Positions 8,660-16,282 of a stretch of 64,000 nucleotides of DNA are shown here, piece after piece; within the stretch, counting starts at the first letter, position 1; each line of letters begins with the position of its first letter. The translations under genes were made by a program, and so were the position numbers. This DNA comes from Anaerococcus provencensis (GTDB lineage Bacteria > Bacillota > Clostridia > Tissierellales > Peptoniphilaceae): positions 1 through 64,000 of the forward strand of contig NZ_HG003684.1 in NCBI RefSeq assembly GCF_000312365.2, in the 5' to 3' direction. The notes under the pieces are model-generated. The model saw only the letters and a program-made list of their open reading frames with translations. It did no database searches and was not told the origin of the DNA.

Positions 8660-9151
8660 ATGCAAAATGACGATGTCAATAGTAGAACAATTGCCATAAT
8701 GAAAAAAGCTGGAGTAGTAACAGCTAAGCAAGTTATAAACTTAATGAAAAAAATATTAGAAATAAATAAGCAAAAAGCAAGCTTAGAAAAGACAGGGGCA
8801 ATTAGTAAATTTAAGAAAGTTAAAGTAAAAGATCTGGTAAAAAAAGGAAAAGTAGAAACCTTAGAGCTTAATGATATAGATTTAAGGACTTTAAAAAGAG
8901 AACTAAAAAGATATGGAGTTAAATTTTCAATAAAAAAAGATTTAGAAAGCGGAAATAATATTATATTTTTTCAAGCAAAAGATGAAAAGATAATGGAACA
9001 AGCCTTTAAGAAAACTGTATATAAATTTACTCGAGAAAAGTCCATGAAAAAAGAATCCGTTATAGAAAAATTAGCTAACTTCAAAGAGAAAGTAAAAGCT
9101 ACAACGGATAAGGATAAGGTTAAGCATAAACATCAAGAGCAAAGTTTATAA
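8660..9151 (+). CDS. PcfB-family conjugation accessory protein (DUF3801)
   Basis: 163 residues, very Lys-rich. It starts with the VNSRTIAIMKKAGVVTAKQVINLM segment characteristic of PcfB/DUF3801 proteins, which are normally encoded just upstream of the VirD4 coupling protein and act with the relaxosome. Here a toxin-antitoxin pair and a zinc-ribbon gene separate it from traG. The C-terminal 40 residues are highly charged and probably disordered. ATG follows AAGTAGGTGAG. Confidence 0.8.
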   Translation: MQNDDVNSRTIAIMKKAGVVTAKQVINLMKKILEINKQKASLEKTGAISKFKKVKVKDLVKKGKVETLELNDIDLRTLKRELKRYGVKFSIKKDLESGNNIIFFQAKDEKIMEQAFKKTVYKFTREKSMKKESVIEKLANFKEKVKATTDKDKVKHKHQEQSL

Positions 9152-9160
9152 GGGAAAAGA

Positions 9161-9189
9161 TTGACAATATAGGATATATCCTATAAAAT
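9161..9189 (+). promoter_or_regulatory. higBA promoter with an 18-bp palindromic operator between -35 and -10
   Basis: A perfect -35 box TTGACA lies at 9161-9166 and a -10 box TAAAAT at 9184-9189, 17 bp apart. The spacer holds the perfect 18-bp palindrome TATAGGATATATCCTATA (9168-9185). A repressor bound there would block polymerase. The downstream HTH antitoxin is the obvious candidate. Confidence 0.75.
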
Positions 9190-9206
9190 GAAAGTGAAAA
9201 GATAGA

Positions 9207-9566
9207 ATGAATCAATTTATAGTTGAATATTATGAAAAGGAAGATGGAAGCTATCCAGTAGAGGAATTCCTCTTATCTTTGGATATAAAAATGAGGGCTA
9301 AAGTATTTAGAAACTTAGAACTCTTAGAAATAAAGGGGAATCAACTTAGAGAGCCATATTCAAAACATTTAGAAGATGGAATATTTGAGTTAAGAGTGAA
9401 ACTAGGAAAAAACATAACAAGAGTTCTATATTTTTTTGTCATAGGAAATAAAGTGATATTGACTAATGGATTTATAAAGAAAACACAAAAAACACCAAGG
9501 TCAGAAATTAAATTAGCCAAGCAATATAGGGAAGATTATCAGAGAAGGAGTTATAAAAATGAGTAA
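9207..9566 (+). CDS. higB: HigB/RelE-superfamily toxin (Gp49-like, DUF891)
   Basis: 119 residues, typical for the family. Toxins of this group are ribosome-dependent mRNA endonucleases. Visible features are VEEFLLSLD, the LREPYSKHLEDGIFELRVK core, and the C-terminal NGFIKKTQKTPRSEI segment with conserved Lys/Arg. The toxin gene comes first, as in HigBA pairs. It overlaps the antitoxin gene by eight bases. It sits within the transfer region, so it probably stabilises the ICE. Confidence 0.88.
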   Translation: MNQFIVEYYEKEDGSYPVEEFLLSLDIKMRAKVFRNLELLEIKGNQLREPYSKHLEDGIFELRVKLGKNITRVLYFFVIGNKVILTNGFIKKTQKTPRSEIKLAKQYREDYQRRSYKNE

Positions 9567-9843
9567 AAATTTTAGAGATACCTTAAAGGAAGAAATGGAA
9601 AACCCCGAATTTAAAAAAGAATGGGATAATTTAGAGGTGGAATTTCAAATAATAAAGGCTATGATAGATGGAAGAAATGAGAATCACCTTACTCAAAGAG
9701 AACTCTCAGATATGACAGGTATTGCCCAAGGGGATATTAGTAAAATAGAAAATGGTAATGCTAATCCTTCTATTAAAACCTTGGATAGACTTGCAGATGC
9801 ATTAGGAAAGAAATTGAAAGTTACCTTTGAAAGTAAAATATAA
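9559..9843 (+). CDS. higA: HigA-like XRE-family antitoxin
   Basis: 94 residues. An N-terminal helical region (1-40) is followed by an XRE helix-turn-helix (about 46-90): LTQRELSDMTGIAQGDISKIENGNANPSIKTL. The order toxin-antitoxin, the eight-base overlap and the DNA-binding fold identify it as the partner of the upstream toxin. It should repress its own promoter through the palindrome at 9168-9185. ATG is preceded by AGAAGGAG. Confidence 0.88.
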   Translation: MSKNFRDTLKEEMENPEFKKEWDNLEVEFQIIKAMIDGRNENHLTQRELSDMTGIAQGDISKIENGNANPSIKTLDRLADALGKKLKVTFESKI

Positions 9844-9851
9844 GTATATAA

Positions 9852-10058
9852 GTGTATGAAATGAAGAAAAATGTTTGTCCTAGATGTAAAAGGGAAATGA
9901 AGCAACAGTTTATAGGTTTATTACATTGTAAATGTGGAATGAGTTATCATAAAGATTTAGGATATTTTGAAAGAAGTGAAGATATGATTTTTGCTTTGGA
10001 AAGAAAAAGAATAGGTAAAAAGGTAAAAAAAGTTCCAGTAATAAGGTATAAAAAATAA
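9852..10058 (+). CDS. Small zinc-ribbon ICE protein
   Basis: 68 residues from GTG 9852, or 65 from the ATG at 9861. Two paired-Cys knuckles (CPRCKREM and CKCGMSYH) suggest one bound zinc; the C-terminus is basic. There is no strong Shine-Dalgarno sequence in front of either start, so it may be coupled to higA translation. Similar short zinc-ribbon ORFs precede traG in this ICE class. Function unknown. Confidence 0.6.
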   Translation: MYEMKKNVCPRCKREMKQQFIGLLHCKCGMSYHKDLGYFERSEDMIFALERKRIGKKVKKVPVIRYKK

Positions 10059-10098
10059 ACAAAACTGATAAGAGAGTTATTAATTTTTTAGAAAGGGA

Positions 10099-11901
10099 GT
10101 GAACAAGACGAAAATACTTAATGAAGTAATGAAAGATATAAAGAATGTATTTCACATACGAGATAAGAAAAGATTTATTTTAGAAAATCTTCCATATCTC
10201 GTATTTTTTTATATAGGAAATATACTAGCTAGTCATATAAACTCCTATGAAGGAGGAGATATATTAGATAGAATTATGGTAGCCTCTAGTCAAATTGATA
10301 GTTTAAATTATTTTCTTTCATTTAAAATAAGAAATATATTAGCAGGGTTAATACTAGCATTAATTATTAAATTGGTTTTAATACAAAAGAAGAAAAAAGC
10401 AAAAAAATTTAGAGAAGGTAAAGAGTATGGATCTGCAAGATGGGGAAATGAAAAAGATATAGAGCCATATATTGATAAAAAGTTTGAAAATAACATTCTA
10501 CTAACTCAAACAGAGAGACTTACAATGAATAATCGCCCTCAGAATCCTAAATATGCAAGAAATAAAAATGTGCTTGTCATTGGTGGTTCTGGTTCAGGAA
10601 AGACAAGATTTTTCGTAAAGCCAAATCTCATGCAAATGCATTCGTCTTATGTAGTTACTGATCCTAAAGGAACATTAGTATTAGAATGTGGAAAAATGTT
10701 AGAAAAAAATGGATACGAGATAAAAATTTTAAATACCATTAACTTTAAAAAGTCTATGAAGTACAATCCATTCGCTTACATTAGAAGTGAAAAAGATATA
10801 CTCAAATTAGTACAAACAATCATTGCAAATACAAAAGGTGAAGGTGAAAAGTCAACTGAAGATTTTTGGATTAAGGCAGAAAAGCTCTATTATACTGCCC
10901 TCATCGGTTATATTTACTATGAAGCACCAAAAGAAGAACAAAATTTTTCAACCTTGTTAGCTATGATAGATGCATCAGAAGTTAGAGAAGAAGATGAAAA
11001 CTTTAAAAATGCTGTTGATTATATGTTTGAAGCTTTAGAAAAAGAAAAGCCAGATCATTTTGCAGTAAAACAATACAAAAAATACAAACTTGCTGCGGGC
11101 AAGACTGCTAAATCTATTCTTATCTCTTGTGGAGCAAGACTTGCACCATTTGATATCGAAGAATTAAGGGACTTAATGAGCGAAGATGAATTAGAGCTTG
11201 ATAAAATTGGAGATAGAAAAACTGCTTTATTTGTAATAATATCAGATACAGATGATACCTTTAACTTTGTAGTATCAATAATGTATTCTCAGTTATTTAA
11301 TCTATTATGTGATAAGGCAGATGATGAGTATGGCGGAAGATTGCCAGTTCATGTAAGATGTCTACTTGATGAGTTTAGCAATATAGGTCAGATTCCGAAG
11401 TTTGAAAAGCTAATTGCCACAATTAGAAGCAGAGAAATATCAGCTTGCATTATTTTGCAAGCTCAGTCTCAACTAAAAGCAATTTATAAAGATAATGCGG
11501 ACACCATAGTAGGCAATTGTGATTCCACATTATTTTTAGGTGGCAAAGAAAAAACAACCTTAAAAGAATTATCTGAAAGTTTAGGCAAAGAAACAATAGA
11601 TTTATATAATACGTCGGAAACTAGATCAAATCAAAAAAGTTTTGGTTTAAATTATCAAAAAACTGGAAAAGAATTAATGAGTCAAGATGAAATAACTGTA
11701 ATGGATGGAGGTAAATGCATTTATCAACTAAGAGGAGTGAGACCATTTCTTTCTGATAAATTTGATATAACTAAGCATAAAAATTATAAATTACTTGAAG
11801 ATTATGATAAGAAAAATGTGTTTGATATAGAACAATATTTTAAGAAGAAGGATGGAATTAGATTAAAAAGTGATATGGAAGTTGAAGTTTTAGAGGCATA
11901 A
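10099..11901 (+). CDS. traG: VirD4/TraG-family type IV coupling protein
   Basis: 600 residues. Two N-terminal membrane segments (about 31-46 and 75-95) are followed by the hexameric ATPase. Walker A is GGSGSGKT (about 162-169) and Walker B is LLDEFSNIG (about 422-430). DPKGTL and the later RSREISACIILQAQSQL segment are typical. It recruits the relaxase-DNA complex to the mating pore at the membrane. The GTG start is uncertain, because GGGAG lies too close to it; ATG 10129 is an alternative. Confidence 0.93.
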   Translation: MNKTKILNEVMKDIKNVFHIRDKKRFILENLPYLVFFYIGNILASHINSYEGGDILDRIMVASSQIDSLNYFLSFKIRNILAGLILALIIKLVLIQKKKKAKKFREGKEYGSARWGNEKDIEPYIDKKFENNILLTQTERLTMNNRPQNPKYARNKNVLVIGGSGSGKTRFFVKPNLMQMHSSYVVTDPKGTLVLECGKMLEKNGYEIKILNTINFKKSMKYNPFAYIRSEKDILKLVQTIIANTKGEGEKSTEDFWIKAEKLYYTALIGYIYYEAPKEEQNFSTLLAMIDASEVREEDENFKNAVDYMFEALEKEKPDHFAVKQYKKYKLAAGKTAKSILISCGARLAPFDIEELRDLMSEDELELDKIGDRKTALFVIISDTDDTFNFVVSIMYSQLFNLLCDKADDEYGGRLPVHVRCLLDEFSNIGQIPKFEKLIATIRSREISACIILQAQSQLKAIYKDNADTIVGNCDSTLFLGGKEKTTLKELSESLGKETIDLYNTSETRSNQKSFGLNYQKTGKELMSQDEITVMDGGKCIYQLRGVRPFLSDKFDITKHKNYKLLEDYDKKNVFDIEQYFKKKDGIRLKSDMEVEVLEA

Positions 11902-11940
11902 AATTAAAATTGAATATTGTCTAAGGTATAAATAAAGTTC

Positions 11941-12019
11941 TTGACAAAACATACCATATCATATATTATGATGGTAACAGAACCCGACGCGCCTCTTAAC
12001 AATGCGGACCAAGTCGGGT
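11941..12019 (+). promoter_or_regulatory. Promoter and GC-rich leader hairpin ahead of the RNase HI-RnlAB module
   Basis: TTGACA (11941-11946), a 17-bp spacer and TATTAT (11964-11969) form a strong sigma-A-type promoter. The leader contains a hairpin, ACCCGAC (11982-11988) with GTCGGGT (12013-12019); CGC and GCG inside it can extend pairing. It is strikingly GC-rich for this DNA. No T-run follows, so it is not a simple terminator and may be an RNA or DNA regulatory site. Confidence 0.65.
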
Positions 12020-12082
12020 CATTTGAGTTTAGATAGAATATTAAGAAATAACTTTGAAATAGGAAAGGAGGGTATAAAATAT

Positions 12083-12931
12083 ATGGCTAAGAAAACTTAC
12101 TACGCAGTTAAAGTAGGGAAAAACCCAGGAATATATCGAACATGGGAACAAACCAAAGAACAAGTTGAGGGATTTTCTGGTGCGGTGTATAAATCATTTT
12201 TAACGGAAGATGAAGCCATAAAATTCATTGAAGAGATTGATACAACAACAGATATAGAATCAGAAAGTATCAAAGATTTAAATAGTCAAATAGCCAAAGA
12301 AATTGAAAATTTAGAAAACGATTCAGTAATTGCATTTGTGGATGGAAGCTATTCAGAAAATGCTGGTGGAAAAGAAAAATATTCTTTCGGAGCGGTTATT
12401 CTATCAGATCAAACAGAGAACAACTTATATAAGGCCTATGTTGATACAGATAATTTGAAGTATAGAAATGTTGTAGGAGAATTAAGTGGGGTTAAAGAAG
12501 TTATTCTTTGGGCAATAGGTCATAACAAGAAAAAAATTACAATTTACTACGATTATGAAGGCATTGAGAAGTGGGCAACTTCTGAATGGAAAGCGAATAA
12601 TGATTTAACAAAAAATTATGTAAAGTTTATAGAAGAGAAAAAATTACTAATTGACATTGAATTTTGTAAAGTTCCAGCACATAGTGGAATTTCTTATAAT
12701 GAAAAAGCTGATACTTTGGCGAAAAATGCGTTGTTAGCACAAGGGTATAAGGCTTATAGTGATGGTTCAGTTTATTTTATTGGACTTGATGAAAGAGATT
12801 GGATTCGCATAATTGAAGAAATACAGTATGATTTTGAAGACGAAAATGAAAATATATCGTATAAGTCAGATAGAGTAAATAATTATTTAAATAAGATTAG
12901 AGTTCAAAGAAAAACGAAAAACTTGTTATAA
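12083..12931 (+). CDS. RNase HI with N-terminal viroplasmin-type domain, linked to an RnlA-like toxin
   Basis: 282 residues from ATG 12083 (AAAGGAGGG precedes it). Residues 3-50 are the caulimovirus-viroplasmin / RNase H1 N-terminal domain (YYAVKVGKNPGIY...FSGAVYKSF). Residues ~83-215 are RNase HI, which cleaves RNA in RNA-DNA hybrids. Acidic residues lie in VDGS, VGELSG, YYDYEG and KADTLAK. An unusual ~65-residue tail follows and ends at 12931, 60 bases before the toxin. From 12901 to 12931 both this frame and the toxin frame are open; a -1 shift in the A-rich stretch would fuse the two. In E. coli, RNase HI is required to activate RnlA, so the pairing is suggestive. Confidence 0.85.
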   Translation: MAKKTYYAVKVGKNPGIYRTWEQTKEQVEGFSGAVYKSFLTEDEAIKFIEEIDTTTDIESESIKDLNSQIAKEIENLENDSVIAFVDGSYSENAGGKEKYSFGAVILSDQTENNLYKAYVDTDNLKYRNVVGELSGVKEVILWAIGHNKKKITIYYDYEGIEKWATSEWKANNDLTKNYVKFIEEKKLLIDIEFCKVPAHSGISYNEKADTLAKNALLAQGYKAYSDGSVYFIGLDERDWIRIIEEIQYDFEDENENISYKSDRVNNYLNKIRVQRKTKNLL

Positions 12932-12990
12932 ATTGCTATAAAGGAAAGAAATCATACGTTCAAGGCAAGCAAAGTTCTTTATTTCAAAAA

Positions 12991-13560
12991 TTGATATCTT
13001 ATGCTATAGAATTATTGCCAACAGAGAATGCTGTAGTAGAAGTTTTAAATACCTATCATGCGGTTAATATAGAAAAGGCAGACTTGGAAAATACTTTTTC
13101 ACAGTTAATGCCGGATTTTCCTGATAATGAAGAGGACGTAAAAGTTAGAAATACTTTGTTAACAGCTGTATTTAGTACAAAGATAGTAGCCGATTTACCA
13201 GATTTTACATTTTTAGTAACACCTATTTTTAGGACAATGGAATATTATCTGCATAAAATTTTACACGATTATCTAAAGAAAGATACAGAGAATGAAAAAG
13301 GAAAAAATAATTTTCATTTCTTCAGTACAAATGATACAACTAAAGAATATTATTATAATTCAGGGCATGTAAACTTAAATGATATACAGATAGATTATTT
13401 AAATAGACTGTATAATGCGTATAATAGAATTAGGCATCCTTATTCACATTGGAGTCAGGATTCAATAGATACTAAAGTTATTGAAGATTTAAAAACAGCA
13501 AGAGAATTAATTATTACAAATTTAAAATTAATTAATGAGTTTTATCAAGTATTTAATTAA
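12991..13560 (+). CDS. rnlA: RnlA-like HEPN toxin domain (anti-phage mRNA endonuclease)
   Basis: 189 residues from TTG 12991, but the frame is open from 12901 and recognisably continues upstream (SYVQGKQSSLFQKLISYA). No plausible ribosome-binding site precedes the TTG. The C-terminal half has the helical HEPN fold signature with R-x4-H in NRIRHPYSHW. I assign it to the RnlA family from the overall pattern (PIFRTMEYYLHKILHDYL, HEPN motif) and the adjacent RnlB-like gene. It is probably the C-terminal half of an RNase HI-RnlA fusion disrupted or programmed by a -1 frameshift near GAAAAAC (12915-12921). Confidence 0.68.
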   Translation: MISYAIELLPTENAVVEVLNTYHAVNIEKADLENTFSQLMPDFPDNEEDVKVRNTLLTAVFSTKIVADLPDFTFLVTPIFRTMEYYLHKILHDYLKKDTENEKGKNNFHFFSTNDTTKEYYYNSGHVNLNDIQIDYLNRLYNAYNRIRHPYSHWSQDSIDTKVIEDLKTARELIITNLKLINEFYQVFN

Positions 13561-13589
13561 TAGAGGAACTTTGGAAAGGAGGAAGTTTT

Positions 13590-13937
13590 ATGGAAAAATA
13601 TTTAATTAATGATTTAAATATATCAGGATATAAAAAGATAATAACATTATTAGATTATAAAGAAAAAATTTCTACTTGCTTAAAAAATATAAAGCTACTT
13701 CCTTCATCTGAATATAAGGTTTTAATCGACACTGCTTTAGTTTCAGGAATAAATAGCTATAGGTTTCTAGAAGTAAAAATTAATAAAGACGGAACAATAA
13801 ACTTAAATAAATATTCATATCCCATAGTAGATGAAAATATAATTAACAAAGCTAATTCTATAATTAGTAAAGAGCCAATATGGCTAAAAAACTCAATTTT
13901 AACAAATTCTCAGAAAGAGTTAATAGCAACATTTTAA
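13590..13937 (+). CDS. rnlB: RnlB-family antitoxin
   Basis: 115 residues. ATG follows GGAAAGGAGG, 29 bases after the toxin stop. The layout resembles E. coli RnlB (about 123 residues). The N-terminus is NDLNISGYKKII, followed by a central YRFLEVKINKDGTINLNKY strand pair and the C-terminal PIWLKNSILTNSQKELIATF. In E. coli RnlB binds and inhibits RnlA; T4 phage counters with Dmd. Gene order toxin-antitoxin is the same. A terminator follows directly, so the module is a self-contained transcription unit inside the transfer region. Confidence 0.72.
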   Translation: MEKYLINDLNISGYKKIITLLDYKEKISTCLKNIKLLPSSEYKVLIDTALVSGINSYRFLEVKINKDGTINLNKYSYPIVDENIINKANSIISKEPIWLKNSILTNSQKELIATF

Positions 13938-13960
13938 ATAAAAAAACATGAAATATATAA

Positions 13961-13999
13961 ACACCTAAAGAATATAAAAAACTTTAGGTGTATTTTTTT
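13961..13999 (+). terminator. Terminator closing the RNase HI-RnlAB unit
   Basis: ACACCTAAAG (13961-13970) pairs with CTTTAGGTGT (13982-13991), followed by ATTTTTTTA. Confidence 0.88.
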
Positions 14000-14019
14000 A
14001 TACTAAATGGGAGGATTGC

Positions 14020-14064
14020 ATGAAGATATACAATGAAAGAGATTCTCCTTTAAAAATTAAATAG
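14020..14064 (+). CDS. 14-residue leader peptide ahead of an attenuator-like terminator
   Basis: GGGAGGATTGC followed by ATG opens a 14-codon ORF, MKIYNERDSPLKIK, ending at TAG 14062-14064. A strong terminator starts 11 bases later and the transfer operon follows. The strong ribosome-binding site, short ORF and terminator together look like a transcription-attenuation leader. It has no run of a single regulatory amino acid, so any control would not be classic amino-acid attenuation. Confidence 0.4.
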   Translation: MKIYNERDSPLKIK

Positions 14065-14074
14065 CTATAGTATC

Positions 14075-14107
14075 AGGACATCTAATAAAAATAGATGTTC
14101 TTTTTTT
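14075..14107 (+). terminator. Terminator/attenuator upstream of the ssb-Maff2-virB operon
   Basis: AGGACATCTA (14075-14084) pairs with TAGATGTTCT (14092-14101) with one wobble pair, followed by T7 (14101-14107). It lies between the leader ORF and the SSB-like gene, with no obvious promoter after it. Read-through may therefore set expression of the transfer operon. Confidence 0.75.
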
Positions 14108-14143
14108 GAAAAAAACATAAAAAAATCAAGGAGAAAATAAGAT

Positions 14144-14464
14144 ATGGAAAGAGAAATGATAAACATAAATGGAAACTTAGTTGGAGAAATAAAAACAACA
14201 ACAATAGATACAAATGAAGGAAAAAGGGAAGTAGCAAATTTTACTGTAGTAAATAAATTTAAAGAAAATGGAAAAACAAAAAAAGAATATATTTATTGCA
14301 ATCTATACGGAGAAAAAGTAGAGACAGTAGAGGATTTCGAAAGCGGTGAGTATGTTCATATATTTGGATATTTTAAAGAGGTAAAAAAAGAGGAGAAAAT
14401 ATTCAAAAATTTTATTGTAAAACATATTAATAGAATAAATAAAGAAGAAAAAGAGGAGGAATAA
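14144..14464 (+). CDS. SSB-like OB-fold protein of the transfer operon
   Basis: 106 residues with the single-stranded-DNA-binding-protein pattern: NINGNLVGEIKTTT, REVANFTVVNKF, KEYIYCNLYGEKVETV, FESGEYVHIFGYF. An acidic tail (EEKEEE) resembles that of SSB, where it recruits partners, but lacks the usual DDDLPF tip. It is likely to coat transferred single-stranded DNA. A related OB-fold forms the C-terminus of the protein at 39732-40817. ATG follows CAAGGAG; Maff2 starts three bases after the stop. Confidence 0.7.
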   Translation: MEREMININGNLVGEIKTTTIDTNEGKREVANFTVVNKFKENGKTKKEYIYCNLYGEKVETVEDFESGEYVHIFGYFKEVKKEEKIFKNFIVKHINRINKEEKEEE

Positions 14465-14467
14465 AAA

Positions 14468-14683
14468 ATGGAGTTTTTCACACAAGCAGTAAATGTATTA
14501 AAGGTATTAGTAACAGCGATTGGAGCTGGACTTGGTTCTTGGGGAGTAATTAATCTAATGGAAGGTTATGGTAATGATAACCCTGGAGCTAAATCTCAAG
14601 GTATTAAGCAACTTATGGCAGGTGGAGGAATTGTGCTTATTGGACTTAAATTAATTCCACTTTTAGCAAATGTACTAAAATAA
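14468..14683 (+). CDS. Maff2-family small membrane protein (VirB2-like position)
   Basis: 71 residues with two hydrophobic segments (about 8-28 and 47-68) joined by a polar loop (NLMEGYGNDNPGAKSQGIKQL). This is the Maff2 family signature of Tn1549-like conjugation modules. Size, topology and position just before a VirB6/TrbL gene suggest a pilin-like or pore component. It starts three bases after the SSB-like gene and ends one base before the next. Confidence 0.85.
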   Translation: MEFFTQAVNVLKVLVTAIGAGLGSWGVINLMEGYGNDNPGAKSQGIKQLMAGGGIVLIGLKLIPLLANVLK

Positions 14684-14684
14684 G

Positions 14685-15548
14685 ATGTTTAATATAGTAG
14701 ATAAGATCAAAGAGTTTTTTTCGGAGATGCTTATAGACATGATCAAGGAAAATTTAAGTGGAATGCTTCTTGATATAAATGATAAAGTATCTACGATAGC
14801 AACAGAAGTTGGAAAAACTCCGAGTGGATGGAACTCGGAAGTTTTCCACTTTATAAAATCAATAAGTGAAAATGTAATACTTCCTATAGCAGGTCTTATC
14901 ATAACTGCAGTTTTATGTATTGAGTTAATTCAAATGGTAATGAATAAGAATAATATGAATGATACAGATACATTTGATTTCTTTAAATATATTATAAAAA
15001 TGTGGATAGCTGTATGGTTGGTATCTCATGCTTTTGAATTTTCTATGGCAGTATTTGATGTAGCTCAAAGTTTAATAGGAAAAGCAGCAGGAGTAGCTAA
15101 TGTGAGTTCAAAAGTTTCACCAGGTGACATAGCGGCTATGACAGAAGCATTAAAAAATGAATCAATAGGAAAACTTATGACAGTAGTAATAGAAACCTCT
15201 ATAGTAAAAATGATAATTCAAGGAATATCAGTATTAATAACGGTAATACTTTATGGAAGAATGATAGAAATATATATCTATACATCTGTTTGTGCTATAC
15301 CTTTTGCCACTATGGGAAACAAAGAATGGGGGAGCATAGGAACTAATTATATTAGAGGACTTTTTGCTCTTGGACTACAAGGGTTATTTTTGCTTATATG
15401 TGTAGGTATTTATGCAGTTCTTGTAAAGACTTTAAGTATAACAGATATACACAAGAGTATTTTTGAACTACTTGGCTACACACTAATACTTGGAATTACG
15501 ATGATGAAATCTGGAAGTATTGCAAAATCAATATTAAATGCACATTAA
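14685..15548 (+). CDS. VirB6/TrbL-like polytopic conjugation channel protein
   Basis: 287 residues. An amphipathic N-terminus (1-45) is followed by at least five membrane segments (about 52-80, 100-125, 170-205, 215-250, 258-275). A Gly/Ser-rich loop lies near 130-150. This topology is the VirB6/TrbL group, which forms the inner channel of the type IV secretion system. ATG lies one base after the Maff2 stop, so translation is coupled. Confidence 0.82.
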   Translation: MFNIVDKIKEFFSEMLIDMIKENLSGMLLDINDKVSTIATEVGKTPSGWNSEVFHFIKSISENVILPIAGLIITAVLCIELIQMVMNKNNMNDTDTFDFFKYIIKMWIAVWLVSHAFEFSMAVFDVAQSLIGKAAGVANVSSKVSPGDIAAMTEALKNESIGKLMTVVIETSIVKMIIQGISVLITVILYGRMIEIYIYTSVCAIPFATMGNKEWGSIGTNYIRGLFALGLQGLFLLICVGIYAVLVKTLSITDIHKSIFELLGYTLILGITMMKSGSIAKSILNAH

Positions 15549-15559
15549 AGGGAGGAGAA

Positions 15560-15721
15560 ATGTTTAAAGGAATAAATAAAAGAAAGAATGAACATAAAAT
15601 TAAAAGGATTGGAATAATAGGATTACCAATAATTATAATTGGATCATATATAACAAATAAAATAAGAAAAAAAGAAAGGAAAGATGAGATGATGATTTAT
15701 AGAATAGAGGAAATAGAATAA
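15560..15721 (+). CDS. 53-residue single-pass membrane protein
   Basis: ATG 15560 follows GGGAGGAG. The ORF has a basic N-terminus, one hydrophobic segment (IGIIGLPIIIIGSYI, about residues 17-31) and a charged tail. Its TAA (15719-15721) shares its last base with the ATG of the PrgI gene, so the two are translationally coupled. I do not recognise a family. Its place between VirB6 and PrgI suggests a minor mating-pore component. Confidence 0.6.
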   Translation: MFKGINKRKNEHKIKRIGIIGLPIIIIGSYITNKIRKKERKDEMMIYRIEEIE

Positions 15722-16068
15722 TGGCATATGTAAATGTTCCAAAAGATTTAACTAAAGTAAAAACCAAAGTAGCATTAAATTTAACAAAAAGACAATTAAT
15801 TGGATTTACAATAGCAGGAGTAATAGGCTTTCCTATTTATATATTATCAAGAAAAAATCTACCAAATGATATATCTATGCTTATTATGATAGGAGTAGCA
15901 TTTCCTATTATTTTCACAACACTTTATGAAAAAGATGGTCTGTATTTTGAGAAGTATCTTAAGTACATGATAGAAAAAAAGATGCAACCCAGTATTCGAC
16001 TATATAAAACAGATTGTATTTATGATATAGAAAGAAAAATAAGTAAAATGAAAGAAGGAAGAAAATGA
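15721..16068 (+). CDS. PrgI-family (VirB3-like) membrane protein
   Basis: 115 residues. The start MAYVNVPKDLTKVKTKVALNLTKRQL, two adjacent membrane segments (about 28-45 and 50-67) and a conserved YEKDGLYFEKYL stretch define the PrgI family. In Gram-positive type IV secretion, PrgI takes the VirB3 position next to VirB4. Its TGA overlaps an ATG (16065) that probably is the original start of virB4. Confidence 0.88.
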   Translation: MAYVNVPKDLTKVKTKVALNLTKRQLIGFTIAGVIGFPIYILSRKNLPNDISMLIMIGVAFPIIFTTLYEKDGLYFEKYLKYMIEKKMQPSIRLYKTDCIYDIERKISKMKEGRK

Positions 16069-16282
16069 ATCAAATACAAAAAAGACAGCAAAAAAATTAA
16101 ATGCAGAAAAAGAGAATTTAAAAAAGCAGAAAGAAGACTTAAAAAGCATAGGTAAAAGTCAAAAGAAAATAGAAAATTCAAAGAAGTACAAAGGACAAAG
16201 AAAGCAAAAGAAAGAGCTTTCTTTTTTTAATGGAAGAAAACAAAAGAAAAAAAGTGTTCAAGATACAATTCCCTATTTAAGA

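Noticed and set aside
12002..12082. Earlier ATG start for the RNase HI gene
   Set aside because: It lies inside the leader hairpin without a ribosome-binding site. ATG 12083 follows AAAGGAGGG and begins the conserved domain.
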